A stretch of DNA of 64,000 nucleotides from Brumimicrobium sp051745635 (GTDB lineage: Bacteria > Bacteroidota > Bacteroidia > Flavobacteriales_D > Crocinitomicaceae), in assembly GCA_051745635.1 (NCBI GenBank), contig JBNJEH010000001.1:90388-154387 (forward strand), written 5' to 3'. Below are positions 43,160-51,881 of this stretch, one piece after another (positions within the stretch are counted from its first letter, which is position 1; every line of letters starts with the position of its first letter). The translations under genes and the position numbers were made by a program. The notes under the pieces are model-generated. The model was not told where the DNA came from. It saw only the letters and a program-made list of their open reading frames with translations, and did no database searches.

Positions 43160-46100
43160 TTACGATTTTTCGGAGTTGTTTTTATGAATTACGGTAACGC
43201 CCATAACACAGATGTCATCTACCTGTTCGTAGCCTTCTGACCATTCGCGCATGCGCTCTTCCAGCTCGTGTTTTTGTTTCTCCATGGGCAACTCGTGATG
43301 CTCTTGAACGATGCGTTTCATAGCTTTCACTTTGAATTTTTTATTTCGTTCTCCTCCGAATTGGTCGGCATAACCATCGGAAGACATGTACAGATGCACG
43401 TGTTCTTCTACCTGAAATTCGTGCAGTTCATAGACTTGATCCAATGGCGTGAATCCGCCCACTGCAACCTTTGTGGCCTTGATTTCATCAAATGCACCCG
43501 CGTGATTAATGATCCATAATGGACGATGTGCACCCGCATATTGTACTTTTCCGCTTTCGTGATCAAGTGTGATGATAGAAGCATCCATGCCGTCTCTCGT
43601 GGCTTTTTTACCTTCATCCTGACGGAGCGATGTTTTAATGCCTTCATTGAGGAAAGATAATATTTTATCGGGGCGGGTAATTCCTTTTTCACCGACGCAG
43701 ACGTTGAGTTTGTCAATTCCAATCATTGACATAAAGGCGCCGGGCACACCGTGCCCTGTGCAGTCTGCGCAGACTACGATCGATTTTTGACCGCGTTTGT
43801 AATACCAATAGAAATCTCCGCTGACGACGTCTTTAGGCCAGAACATGATGAAAGAATCGTCCAGTTCCTGTTTCATTTCTTCTTTGACCGGTAAAATAGC
43901 CCGCTGAATGCGCTGTGCATAATTGATACTGTCTTCGATCTCGGTTTTTTGCGTAAGGATTTCAGATTTCTGACTTTCCAACCGCGAATTTTTCTTTTCA
44001 ATTTCCCGGGTGCGCTCCTGAACGGCCATTTCCAATCTTTTGTTTTGAGCCTTTAAGCGCATAGAACTGATCTTAATCGCCGCAAAAACGATGAGTATAA
44101 ATATGACGACATAACCAGTGTACGCCCATATTGTGCGGTACCAGGGGGTCGCAATCGTAAAACTGATTTTATCTTCAGCTGCTTCTTGTCGGTATACATT
44201 GCGCGCTTTTACGTGAAAAGTATAGTTGCCTTCTGGAAGATTGGTGAATTCAATTTCATTTTTATTGTCCCATGTTGACCAATCATCCGAATATCCTTCC
44301 AGATAGTAGCTGTACTCGATCGGTTGATGATCTTCAAAATAAGGTGCGCTAAAGGAGAAACGTACCATGTTTTTCTTGTAATTTACGTTGATCGGATCGA
44401 GGTTGTCGTGTCTTACGCCGCCGTATCCCAACTTGTTGCCGGTTGTTTTTACCTCTCTGATCAATGTACGGAAATTCTCTTTAAATGGAATTTCTCCTTC
44501 TATGGTGTATCGAATGAGTCCGTCGGAGGCGCCAATCCACAAGTGTTGTTGGTCGGGCGATTGATATAAAGTGTTGATGCGCCCTTTTTTGATGCCCCAA
44601 AAAGGACGGTTGGTAAAACGTTTGTCGCGCTTGTTATACACCCCCACATTGTTATTGATACAATACCAAATGTGCTGATCACCTTCCTCGAGATAAAACA
44701 ACGGATCTAAAATGGTGCTGTCTCCGATACTTTCGGGCATAAAAAACGTATAGGTTTCGCCATCCATTGAGGTTTGATCGACATTGAGGATGCCTTCCGT
44801 ACTTCCAAACGCTACCTGATTATTCAATTTCATGGGCACGACAATGTGGTTTTCCGGAATGCCTATATTGGTTCCGCGATGGAGTTTTGTGGAAAATTCG
44901 TCTGTTCGCTGAAGCTGTAAAATCCCCTGACCGTGCAGCCCAATCCAGTAATTCAGTGTGTCTGATTGCTGATCAGTGATAATATTTGTAGCGGTGGTGA
45001 AAGCGGCCTCCATCGTAAATATCGTCTCGTACGTATTCAGATCCAGTATGAATAATCCTTTGTTTCCGGCTCCTGCAATATGACCCTCATCGGAATTTAC
45101 GACGAGGCTGTTCGTGTTGACATTGTGGATTTTTTCAGGAAGAAGGGGGCGTTCGTCAATCTTCATGGTGAAAAGCCCTTCTCCAGTACTTATAAATAAG
45201 GTGTTCTCGTAAACATCCAGGTCCCAAACTGCAAAGTTGATCCCTTCTATTTTTTCAAATATTTTGGATAGTGTCTGGTCGCCGGGGTTGAGTTTGTAAA
45301 GGCCTTCATTGGTGCCTACAAAGAGATGTTTTTCACCGTCATAAGTCGTTTCGAGTACGCATTTCACCCCTCCATGAAGTCCCTGTCGCTGACCGAAGTA
45401 GGAAAGTCGGGCATGTAAATTGATCAATACAATGCCGTTGGCAGTCGTCAGCCACAGGTTTCCATCTTCATCGAGAAATTGAGACCGTATATCATTGGAC
45501 ATAAGGCCGGTTCGTTTATCGACTCGCCCAATTTCCTGACCATTGTTGGCGATAAATATCAACCCTTTCTCTTTCGTGCGCAAGGCAATTTTATTGCTGT
45601 CAATGCGCTGAGCGCCAAATAGTAAATAGCTGTTCAGTTTTTCGTCGTGAGGCGTGGTCAGTGCTTTTAAACTGTCAGTGGCTGTGTTCCAGTCATACAT
45701 GCCGATTTCCTGAGTGATGACCCGTTTGACATTTTTTCGATCAGTATCAACAATACCAAAGGCAGCATACATCTCAAACCATTCAGAGCCTTTAACCTTG
45801 TTCCATTGCTCCTCATTCCAGTACATTAATCCATGATCGCGCATGCGCACTACCAGCTGATCGTCTACTTTGAAGGCAGTATGGACAGTTCCGGGCATTG
45901 GCAGTGTGTGAATGGCTCCATCGCGGAGCTCGAAAATCTGTGCTTCGCTTTGAAAAAATATACTGTTTCCGATTTCGAGAATATTCCAAATTTCCTCGAA
46001 GGGATGTTCTTTCCGCGTGAGGGAATCTACCAGCGACACGTAGCGGAAAGCACCAACGCTGTCTGCTTCTAATTTACCAAAATCACCCTGAACTCCCACG

Positions 46101-46393
46101 TATATAGTGCCGTCTCTGGCTGTATGTAATGCGTGAGTCACCCGCGCAGGTACGGTTTGGATAGCGCTCCAGGAATGACCGTCAAAAGCGAGGATATTGC
46201 CTGTATTTCCAAAATACATAACGCCGTTATCTCCCTGGCAGATACCGCCGTTATCGGGTGCAAATTCATCGCCGTAATCTGCAGAGGTATAATTTGTAAT
46301 CGGCGGAAAAAAATCTTGCGCACTGAGTGGTGATACACCACAAATCAGTATCAGGAGCAATGTGAATGTCAGTTTGTTGAACGTAATTTTCAT
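43160..46393 (-). CDS. Two-component propeller sensor with SpoIIE/PP2C phosphatase output
   Basis: This 1077-aa protein has a signal peptide (LTFTLLLILICGVSPLSAQ). A periplasmic double beta-propeller of Reg_prop repeats follows (for example DIRSQFLDEDGNLWLTTANG and YDGEKHLFVGTNEGLYKLNP), then a Y_Y_Y domain (YSYYLEGYSDDWSTWDNKNE). One membrane helix (AYTGYVVIFILIVFAAIKIS) precedes a coiled coil and a C-terminal SpoIIE-type phosphatase (KDVVSGDFYWYYKRGQKSIV; CADCTGHGVPGAFMSMIGID; MSSDGYADQFGG; DDICVMGVTV). The metal Asp residues of PP2C are present. It resembles hybrid polysaccharide sensors but outputs Ser/Thr dephosphorylation, probably in a partner-switching or stress pathway. Ligand and target are unknown. 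Confidence 0.93.
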   Translation of the reverse strand: MKITFNKLTFTLLLILICGVSPLSAQDFFPPITNYTSADYGDEFAPDNGGICQGDNGVMYFGNTGNILAFDGHSWSAIQTVPARVTHALHTARDGTIYVGVQGDFGKLEADSVGAFRYVSLVDSLTRKEHPFEEIWNILEIGNSIFFQSEAQIFELRDGAIHTLPMPGTVHTAFKVDDQLVVRMRDHGLMYWNEEQWNKVKGSEWFEMYAAFGIVDTDRKNVKRVITQEIGMYDWNTATDSLKALTTPHDEKLNSYLLFGAQRIDSNKIALRTKEKGLIFIANNGQEIGRVDKRTGLMSNDIRSQFLDEDGNLWLTTANGIVLINLHARLSYFGQRQGLHGGVKCVLETTYDGEKHLFVGTNEGLYKLNPGDQTLSKIFEKIEGINFAVWDLDVYENTLFISTGEGLFTMKIDERPLLPEKIHNVNTNSLVVNSDEGHIAGAGNKGLFILDLNTYETIFTMEAAFTTATNIITDQQSDTLNYWIGLHGQGILQLQRTDEFSTKLHRGTNIGIPENHIVVPMKLNNQVAFGSTEGILNVDQTSMDGETYTFFMPESIGDSTILDPLFYLEEGDQHIWYCINNNVGVYNKRDKRFTNRPFWGIKKGRINTLYQSPDQQHLWIGASDGLIRYTIEGEIPFKENFRTLIREVKTTGNKLGYGGVRHDNLDPINVNYKKNMVRFSFSAPYFEDHQPIEYSYYLEGYSDDWSTWDNKNEIEFTNLPEGNYTFHVKARNVYRQEAAEDKISFTIATPWYRTIWAYTGYVVIFILIVFAAIKISSMRLKAQNKRLEMAVQERTREIEKKNSRLESQKSEILTQKTEIEDSINYAQRIQRAILPVKEEMKQELDDSFIMFWPKDVVSGDFYWYYKRGQKSIVVCADCTGHGVPGAFMSMIGIDKLNVCVGEKGITRPDKILSFLNEGIKTSLRQDEGKKATRDGMDASIITLDHESGKVQYAGAHRPLWIINHAGAFDEIKATKVAVGGFTPLDQVYELHEFQVEEHVHLYMSSDGYADQFGGERNKKFKVKAMKRIVQEHHELPMEKQKHELEERMREWSEGYEQVDDICVMGVTVIHKNNSEKS

Positions 46394-46600
46394 ACCTGCA
46401 AAATAAACAAATTCAGCGGATTCAAACGAAGGAACGATGAAAATTATTGCGCGTGACCGCTCGTCGATGTAACCATAGAAAGTGGATTTTTAGCGAAACG
46501 CCGAGCCATTTCACAGAAAATCTGTATCATTGAAATATAATCGCTGCAACTTATGATTGCAGGCAACAAGTTGAACGCGAATGCGCAAGTGATAAGAAAT

Positions 46601-47017
46601 ATGAAAAAAGAAATGACGTTAAAAGAAACGATAGCGCTCGTGGAGCAATTTCACGATAGTTTTGGTATCAAAAACAACAAAAAGCCCACTTGTGATCTGG
46701 AAGAAGGACAGGTAGAACTGCGTCACCGCTTGATGCAGGAGGAAAACAACGAGTATCTACAGGCTGCACAAAATGGCGATCTTACGGAAGTTGCCGATGC
46801 ATTGGGCGATCAATTGTATATTCTGTGCGGCACGATCTTAAAACATGGCATGCAACATGTCATTGCAGATGTTTTTGAAGAAATTCAGCGGTCCAACATG
46901 AGTAAGCTGGATGAAAATGGTGAACCTATTTATCGGGAAGATGGAAAAATCTTAAAAGGAGAAAACTACTTTAAACCCGATATTCGATCAATACTCGATC
47001 AGAAAGATGGCATTTAA
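46601..47017 (+). CDS. MazG/PRA-PH-like nucleotide pyrophosphohydrolase
   Basis: This 138-aa all-alpha NTP-PPase family protein starts at ATG 46601 (MKKEMTLKETIALVEQFHDS). The metal-binding E-E-x-x-E segment is LMQEENNEYLQAAQNGDLTE, followed by VADALGDQLYILCGTIL. Members hydrolyse (d)NTPs or phosphoribosyl-ATP; the absence of his genes nearby argues for nucleotide-pool cleaning. The 3' end overlaps the Nudix gene by 11 nt, another pyrophosphohydrolase, so the two may share a sanitising role. A longer start at 46553 is possible. Confidence 0.85.
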   Translation: MKKEMTLKETIALVEQFHDSFGIKNNKKPTCDLEEGQVELRHRLMQEENNEYLQAAQNGDLTEVADALGDQLYILCGTILKHGMQHVIADVFEEIQRSNMSKLDENGEPIYREDGKILKGENYFKPDIRSILDQKDGI

Positions 47018-47444
47018 TATCCGCATTTACGGCCTGTTGATTGATGAAAATCGTCGCGTTTTGCTCTCAGACGAAAGACGGTTTGGGAAGGCGTTTACCA
47101 AATTCCCCGGAGGCGGACTCGAGCAGGGGGAGGGCACAGTCGATTGCCTCAAACGAGAATTTAAAGAGGAACTGGATATTTCAGTAGCGGTGGGTGAGTT
47201 ATTTTACCTGACGGATTTTTATCAGCCTTCTGCCTTCAATGCTGACGATCAGATTATCAGTGTTTATTATTTTGTTCACTATGATGCGTCGGATGAAATT
47301 CCCACGCGTTCCAAACCTTTTGATTTTTCGGGAGAGGAGCAAGAGTCCAATCGGTGGGTGCCGCTCAAAGATCTCAGTCCGAAAGATGTAACTTTCCCGA
47401 TTGATCAATTAGTCGTTCGAAAACTGGTGGAAGAAATCAGCTGA
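47007..47444 (+). CDS. Nudix hydrolase
   Basis: This 145-aa protein has the complete Nudix box GGGLEQGEGTVDCLKREFKE followed by ELDI, in a normal Nudix fold (RIYGLLIDENRRVLLSDERR; GEEQESNRWVPLKDLSPKDV). The substrate is a nucleoside diphosphate derivative that cannot be specified. Overlap with the MazG-like gene shows coupled translation. Confidence 0.92.
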   Translation: MAFNIRIYGLLIDENRRVLLSDERRFGKAFTKFPGGGLEQGEGTVDCLKREFKEELDISVAVGELFYLTDFYQPSAFNADDQIISVYYFVHYDASDEIPTRSKPFDFSGEEQESNRWVPLKDLSPKDVTFPIDQLVVRKLVEEIS

Positions 47445-47457
47445 AAAGTGTTCGTTA

Positions 47458-48084
47458 TTAGATGGTCAGTCGTTTTTGAACGTATTGGTCAATGCGTTTG
47501 AAGAACTGTTTCGGGGAGTAAGTTCTCCAGGAAATATCTTCCAGTTCGCCGCCGAGCACAAAATATTGATCGAGGTGAATTTCGTTGAATTCCCGGACGA
47601 CGTGATCGTGAAAATTAACCATCGCGATGTAACCGTCCTCGAGGTCGTCAAACCACTCCTCGTAATAGCAGTCATCTGAGTAGTGAAAGTTGAGTACATT
47701 TTCGCCAATCAGGATGAATTTGTCAATTCCTTCGTACATGAGATGTTCGATAATATCGCGTTTTAACATCATAATGTCGTTGTGAATGGCATCATTCCAC
47801 TCTCCAATCAATTCGATGACTGTATATCCTTCATGATAGTCGGCATAAAGAATTTTTATAAAAAGCGTAGGTGAACCGATGTTGTCCCACTGGGGATGGA
47901 GCAGGTAATTGTACACTTGATCTGTATATTCAAACTCACTGTATTCGCGCATGTAAAATGGGGATCTTTCATCCTCAGCGGACACGTACAAATGACGCCA
48001 GTTAAAATAAGGTTCAATCTCGTGCATATATTTCAAATCAATGTGTGCTCCGTGAGCAGTATAATCATTTCCTGAAAAGAACAA
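47458..48084 (-). CDS. Conserved Bacteroidota protein of unknown function
   Basis: This protein of up to 208 aa is soluble and rich in aromatic and acidic residues: YMHEIEPYFNWRHLYVSAED, YNYLLHPQWDNIGSPTLFIK, IGEWNDAIHNDIMMLKRDII, KFILIGENVLNFHYSDDCYY. I recall similar proteins in other Flavobacteria but know no function. The start is uncertain: the longest reading uses TTG at 48084, which touches a -7-like TTTCTTTG, while ATG at 48027 gives 189 aa and keeps all conserved-looking sequence. Confidence 0.75.
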   Translation of the reverse strand: MFFSGNDYTAHGAHIDLKYMHEIEPYFNWRHLYVSAEDERSPFYMREYSEFEYTDQVYNYLLHPQWDNIGSPTLFIKILYADYHEGYTVIELIGEWNDAIHNDIMMLKRDIIEHLMYEGIDKFILIGENVLNFHYSDDCYYEEWFDDLEDGYIAMVNFHDHVVREFNEIHLDQYFVLGGELEDISWRTYSPKQFFKRIDQYVQKRLTI

Positions 48085-48182
48085 AGAAAAATGCGATAAG
48101 TTTTTACAGGCCTGTGCGCGGCATTCAACATATTTCGTGAATAAATAAAGGAAATCTGGCTTTTTATGATGAATTAAATCCT

Positions 48183-48190
48183 TATTTTTG
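48183..48190 (+). promoter_or_regulatory. -7 promoter element of the 48215 lipoprotein gene
   Basis: TATTTTTG, 24 nt before the ATG. Confidence 0.6.
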
Positions 48191-48214
48191 AGTGTAATTT
48201 AAAAGACTAAGAAT

Positions 48215-49723
48215 ATGAAACGCTTACGTATATTGACATTGTTTATTGGTGTTGTGGTTGTTTTTTCTGCCTGTTCAGATAAAGCGGATCGGGAGGTGAA
48301 AGCAGCCGTCGCATCGTTCGTCTCCAATCACGAAGAGACGGTTGGTTTCGGCTATGTCGATGTCAATGCCCTGTTGGATAAATCCGAATTATCGGAGCTG
48401 CCAGCCATTGGTTCTGTAATTCGACAAAATTCAAAGCGCATCGGAGCGTCTTTCGATATGGATCAAAACTTGTTTTATGCGCTTGGCGGACCGCTGAGTC
48501 GCGATGGTACTCCGGAGCGCGTGTTCGCTTTTGCGCAAGTAAAAAATGCGGATTCACTCAAGGCTTTTTTTAATGAGACGGGTTATTTTTTCGAAGAGGA
48601 GAACGGAAAAGATGTCTATTATGATATGACCACGGCAATTGGAATTGCTGACGGCATCGTTGTGGTTGTAACAGGTGATTTTGACGGAGAGCCAAAAGAA
48701 TCACTGATGATGGCATTCGAAAAATCTGAGCAGCAGGTGAAAGGGGATCACATTCCTGCCATTCTGAATGAGAAGACGGATGTTTTGGTGGCTGCGCATT
48801 TAAAAAACCTGTACGCGACCTCTAATACGTCACTGACGGGTTTGCCGGAAGCTCAAAAAAAAGAGATCGAGGAAATGGCAAATGGAAGTTTCTATTCTGC
48901 GCAAATTGATTTCGAGAAAGGAGCACTGACAGTAGATGTGAATACGAATCGCGTCAGTGATAAGTTAAGAGAGGCCTATTTCTTCAATGAAAATTCTACC
49001 CAGGATATTGTCGAAAAGATTGGTCCTGGAGCTCCGGTTATGGCGATGGCCACCAATATGGATGTCGCTAAAATGGAACAATTTATGAATCGTTTCAGCC
49101 CGCAGACTACTAAACGACTCTACCGCTCTCTCGGAATGGGAGGTTTTGTGATGCAGGCGCTCACAGCTGATGGGTTGGCTTCTGTCGTTAACGGTCAGTT
49201 GGGTGTAGCTGTGACTGCTCTCCCGGAGATGAACGGTTCCGGAGCGATGATTCCCGCTCTGAATGCGTACGTGAAAATGGGCGAAAATCGTGATGTCGTC
49301 AAAGAACTCGTACAATCTTTTGCTAAGGAAGGAGAGGTCGAAGCGCTCGGCGAAGGATTTTATCGTTACCAAGCGGCTTTGCTTTCTATGGAAGAAGAGT
49401 CGATGATTTTACATTCAAATGACTCTACACGAGCCAATTTTCGGGTGGCTGCGCTGGAGAAAAAAGAAGGAATGGAGTCGTTCGGGGAGGAACCGTTTCA
49501 TTTATTTGTTGATTTAAAGGAAGTGAATAGAGCAGAAATGGTGATCGGACCGCGGGAGCTGCAATTGTTGTTCGATATCGCATCTACTCTGACTATTGAT
49601 GCCAATAATGAAGGAGCAAAATTGCGGATTGAACTACTCGACAAAGAAGAAAATGTACTCAAACAGTTGCGCGATGCATTCAAAAACAAACTACAATCCA
49701 ATATGCCGAATTTCGCTTCTTAA
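48215..49723 (+). CDS. Lipoprotein, DUF4836-like
   Basis: This 502-aa protein has a lipobox (GVVVVFSAC, Cys20). The mature chain has repeated alpha/beta segments such as ETVGFGYVDVNALLDKSELS, AFAQVKNADSLKAFFNETGY, PGAPVMAMATNMDVAKMEQF and ALNAYVKMGENRDVVKELVQ. This fits the DUF4836 family of Bacteroidota lipoproteins as I recall it; its function is unknown. It is a monocistronic gene with its own promoter, and the RNA gene candidate follows it. Confidence 0.8.
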   Translation: MKRLRILTLFIGVVVVFSACSDKADREVKAAVASFVSNHEETVGFGYVDVNALLDKSELSELPAIGSVIRQNSKRIGASFDMDQNLFYALGGPLSRDGTPERVFAFAQVKNADSLKAFFNETGYFFEEENGKDVYYDMTTAIGIADGIVVVVTGDFDGEPKESLMMAFEKSEQQVKGDHIPAILNEKTDVLVAAHLKNLYATSNTSLTGLPEAQKKEIEEMANGSFYSAQIDFEKGALTVDVNTNRVSDKLREAYFFNENSTQDIVEKIGPGAPVMAMATNMDVAKMEQFMNRFSPQTTKRLYRSLGMGGFVMQALTADGLASVVNGQLGVAVTALPEMNGSGAMIPALNAYVKMGENRDVVKELVQSFAKEGEVEALGEGFYRYQAALLSMEEESMILHSNDSTRANFRVAALEKKEGMESFGEEPFHLFVDLKEVNRAEMVIGPRELQLLFDIASTLTIDANNEGAKLRIELLDKEENVLKQLRDAFKNKLQSNMPNFAS

Positions 49724-49802
49724 ATGAAGAGGAAAGTTGATTCCATGTTCTGCGCTGTTGTTTTGTTCGTTCAGGCATCAGGAATGGTGCGCTAAAAATA
49801 TG

Positions 49803-49810
49803 TATATTTG
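49803..49810 (+). promoter_or_regulatory. -7 promoter element of the small RNA candidate
   Basis: A perfect TATATTTG with no open reading frame downstream until 50127, which suggests a non-coding transcript starting near 49817. Confidence 0.6.
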
Positions 49811-49816
49811 CAGTAC

Positions 49817-50018
49817 GAGTCGCCCTGTAAAGACAGAGGTTGTACTTGAGGTCGCAAGACCGCCCATGTAGTGTATTTCGAAACTTACAATTATTTAATT
49901 TAGGAACCGACTCGGTTTGTGGATGGCGGGCCTCCCTTCGTTTTAAAGCAAGTCTAACCCAGAGGATTACAGAAATAAACCGGAGCACCTATCCCTGTTT
50001 TTCTGAAGTTTTCAGAAA
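49817..50018 (+). ncRNA. Structured small RNA, possibly 6S RNA of the Flavobacteria type
   Basis: About 200 nt without a coding frame lie between a TATATTTG promoter and a hairpin (TTTCTGAA/TTCAGAAA near 50000-50018). Pairings seen: CGAGTCG (49815-49821) with CGACTCG (49908-49914); CTGT-AAAG-ACAG; GGTC-GCAA-GACC with a GNRA loop; CTCGGTTT with AAACCGGAG. Length, isolated promoter and extended pairing fit a 6S-type RNA, but I cannot confirm it. RNase P and tmRNA signatures are absent. Confidence 0.5.
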
Positions 50019-50126
50019 TTAAATCTACATGGGTTTTTTCTTTCACCTCGCAAGTCGCAAACCTTTCGTTATAAAATTTGTATTATTGTCGCGAAAGTAT
50101 TTTGTGCAGCTTGTCTCAATAAGACC

Positions 50127-51863
50127 ATGAGAAATGTAATTATCTTTTTAATGATGTTGTCCAGTCCTGTTGTTTTTGGACAAGTTCAACTGGTGCAGTC
50201 GCTGGATTCTATTGGACTCGATTACCGATCGAATGGTACAAGACTGGATTCGGTGGATGCGGCGTTCGTTGGACACATCAACCTTCGTCCGGGCGGTGGC
50301 GATGCGCGGTATTACGAGCACCAGCTGCCCGTTCAGTTACAAGAAAATATCGCGGGATTGTATTACAAGACACAGCGCAAGAAAGTACAACCTCTGTGGA
50401 CGGGCTTGCCCTACCTCGGATTTCAATATGCGTTTGGTTCCGGGTTGAATCAGGCGATGAATGTAAATTATCACCAATTTTTTACGGACAGCACACAGTT
50501 ACACTTTCAATTTCACCGGAGAACAAGTAATGGATTGTTGCGCAATAGCGATTTCACCATCAATGATGTCAATCTGCAGCTGTATCATCGCGACGAACGC
50601 TACAGCACGCGTTTCGAAGTGTTTTATGGAGCGGATGATCAAGGTGAAAATGAAGGTTTTCTGAATTTACAGGCCCCACAAACCGCCGGACTTGAATTTT
50701 TGACCGTTAGAAGTCGTACAGCACGTTCGCGCGCCCGGGATCTTTCTATAGCCTGGGATAATTACTATCAACTGATTGGCGATTCGACGTGGAGCGGTGG
50801 AATGAAAACGCGTCATCATTTTGATTTGATTGGACGCGAATACAGGTCTGATCAAGTGCTTGACTACGATACGTTATTTATAGATACGAGTAAAACACGC
50901 GATCAATATCAAACCTCCAGTTTGTCCAACGGCGCGGGGATTTACTTCTCATCAGAACGCATAAAATGGGACGCCACGCTGAATCATACCTACTGGAAAA
51001 ATCAAAACCTGGGTAAATTCCGGGATACGAACGAAGCGTTCATTCACAGTTTAGTTAATATAGACCTGACGGATGAGCTATTACTGAAAAGTCAATTTTA
51101 TTTCAATTTTCTCGGGGCGATTGGCGAATTAAAAAGTAATTCTCAGTTGCATTTTAGTTGGAAGGAGAATATCGATCTTATGGGTTCGGTGAATTTTGTG
51201 AATGAATATCCCCGTCCTTTTCAGCGATTTTATCGCTCGAATTATTACCAGTGGAATATTGAAGATCTTTCGATGCAGCAAAAGCTCGGAATCAACGGTG
51301 CAATGCGTATCGGAGGTCGGCAGAGCAATCATTTGAAACTCGATGTTAACTGGACAACGATTACAAATGGACGGTATTTTATCGACGACGAATGGCGACA
51401 GGACACGCTGGATGTTGTCAGCGTGGGAAGTGGCAGCATAAGCGGATCTTATCAACTGGGTTCCTGGAATATCTATCCAAGATTGACCCTCCGCTGGAAC
51501 ACTTCAAATTTTAGTTATCAACCTGCATTGTCCAGCATGAACCGCATCGCGTACACCACGAAGGTTTTCTCCGGGAATCTCGGTTTAACTTTTGGCGTCG
51601 ACCTGGGCTATGATACAGGCTATCAATTTATGGAATACAACGGTGTGCTCGGAATCTATTCACCGGTTCAAACGGCTGAAAATGTTCCGGGGTTGATGCG
51701 TATAAATGCGTTTACGGCTATATCTGTGGATCAGTTCAGATTCTTTGCGCGCGCAGAAAATATCGACTACTTTATCAATGAAACCGGAGCGCAGATGGGG
51801 GCAAATTATCTGTTGATGCCCTTTATCATACGAGCGGGAATTACCTGGGATTTTTTTAACTGA
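50127..51863 (+). CDS. Putative outer membrane porin (DUF4289 type)
   Basis: This 578-aa protein has a signal peptide (IIFLMMLSSPVVFGQ). Many amphipathic strands follow, for example LGFQYAFGSGLNQAMNVNYH, LHFQFHRRTSNGLLRN, and the end YLLMPFIIRAGITWDFFN with a terminal aromatic/Asn. It matches the large Bacteroidota putative porins. No TonB plug domain is present, so it is a passive or unknown channel. Convergent with the MMPL exporter gene, with only 18 bp between. Confidence 0.85.
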   Translation: MRNVIIFLMMLSSPVVFGQVQLVQSLDSIGLDYRSNGTRLDSVDAAFVGHINLRPGGGDARYYEHQLPVQLQENIAGLYYKTQRKKVQPLWTGLPYLGFQYAFGSGLNQAMNVNYHQFFTDSTQLHFQFHRRTSNGLLRNSDFTINDVNLQLYHRDERYSTRFEVFYGADDQGENEGFLNLQAPQTAGLEFLTVRSRTARSRARDLSIAWDNYYQLIGDSTWSGGMKTRHHFDLIGREYRSDQVLDYDTLFIDTSKTRDQYQTSSLSNGAGIYFSSERIKWDATLNHTYWKNQNLGKFRDTNEAFIHSLVNIDLTDELLLKSQFYFNFLGAIGELKSNSQLHFSWKENIDLMGSVNFVNEYPRPFQRFYRSNYYQWNIEDLSMQQKLGINGAMRIGGRQSNHLKLDVNWTTITNGRYFIDDEWRQDTLDVVSVGSGSISGSYQLGSWNIYPRLTLRWNTSNFSYQPALSSMNRIAYTTKVFSGNLGLTFGVDLGYDTGYQFMEYNGVLGIYSPVQTAENVPGLMRINAFTAISVDQFRFFARAENIDYFINETGAQMGANYLLMPFIIRAGITWDFFN

Positions 51864-51881
51864 TCCAGTACCTGAGAATAT

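Noticed and set aside
49817..50018. RNase P RNA or tmRNA
   Set aside because: The GAGGAAAGTCC-type core of RNase P and the tRNA-like ends of tmRNA are missing.
49840..50022. Small forward frame within the RNA candidate
   Set aside because: Low-quality translation lying across predicted helices; the region is better explained as a non-coding RNA.
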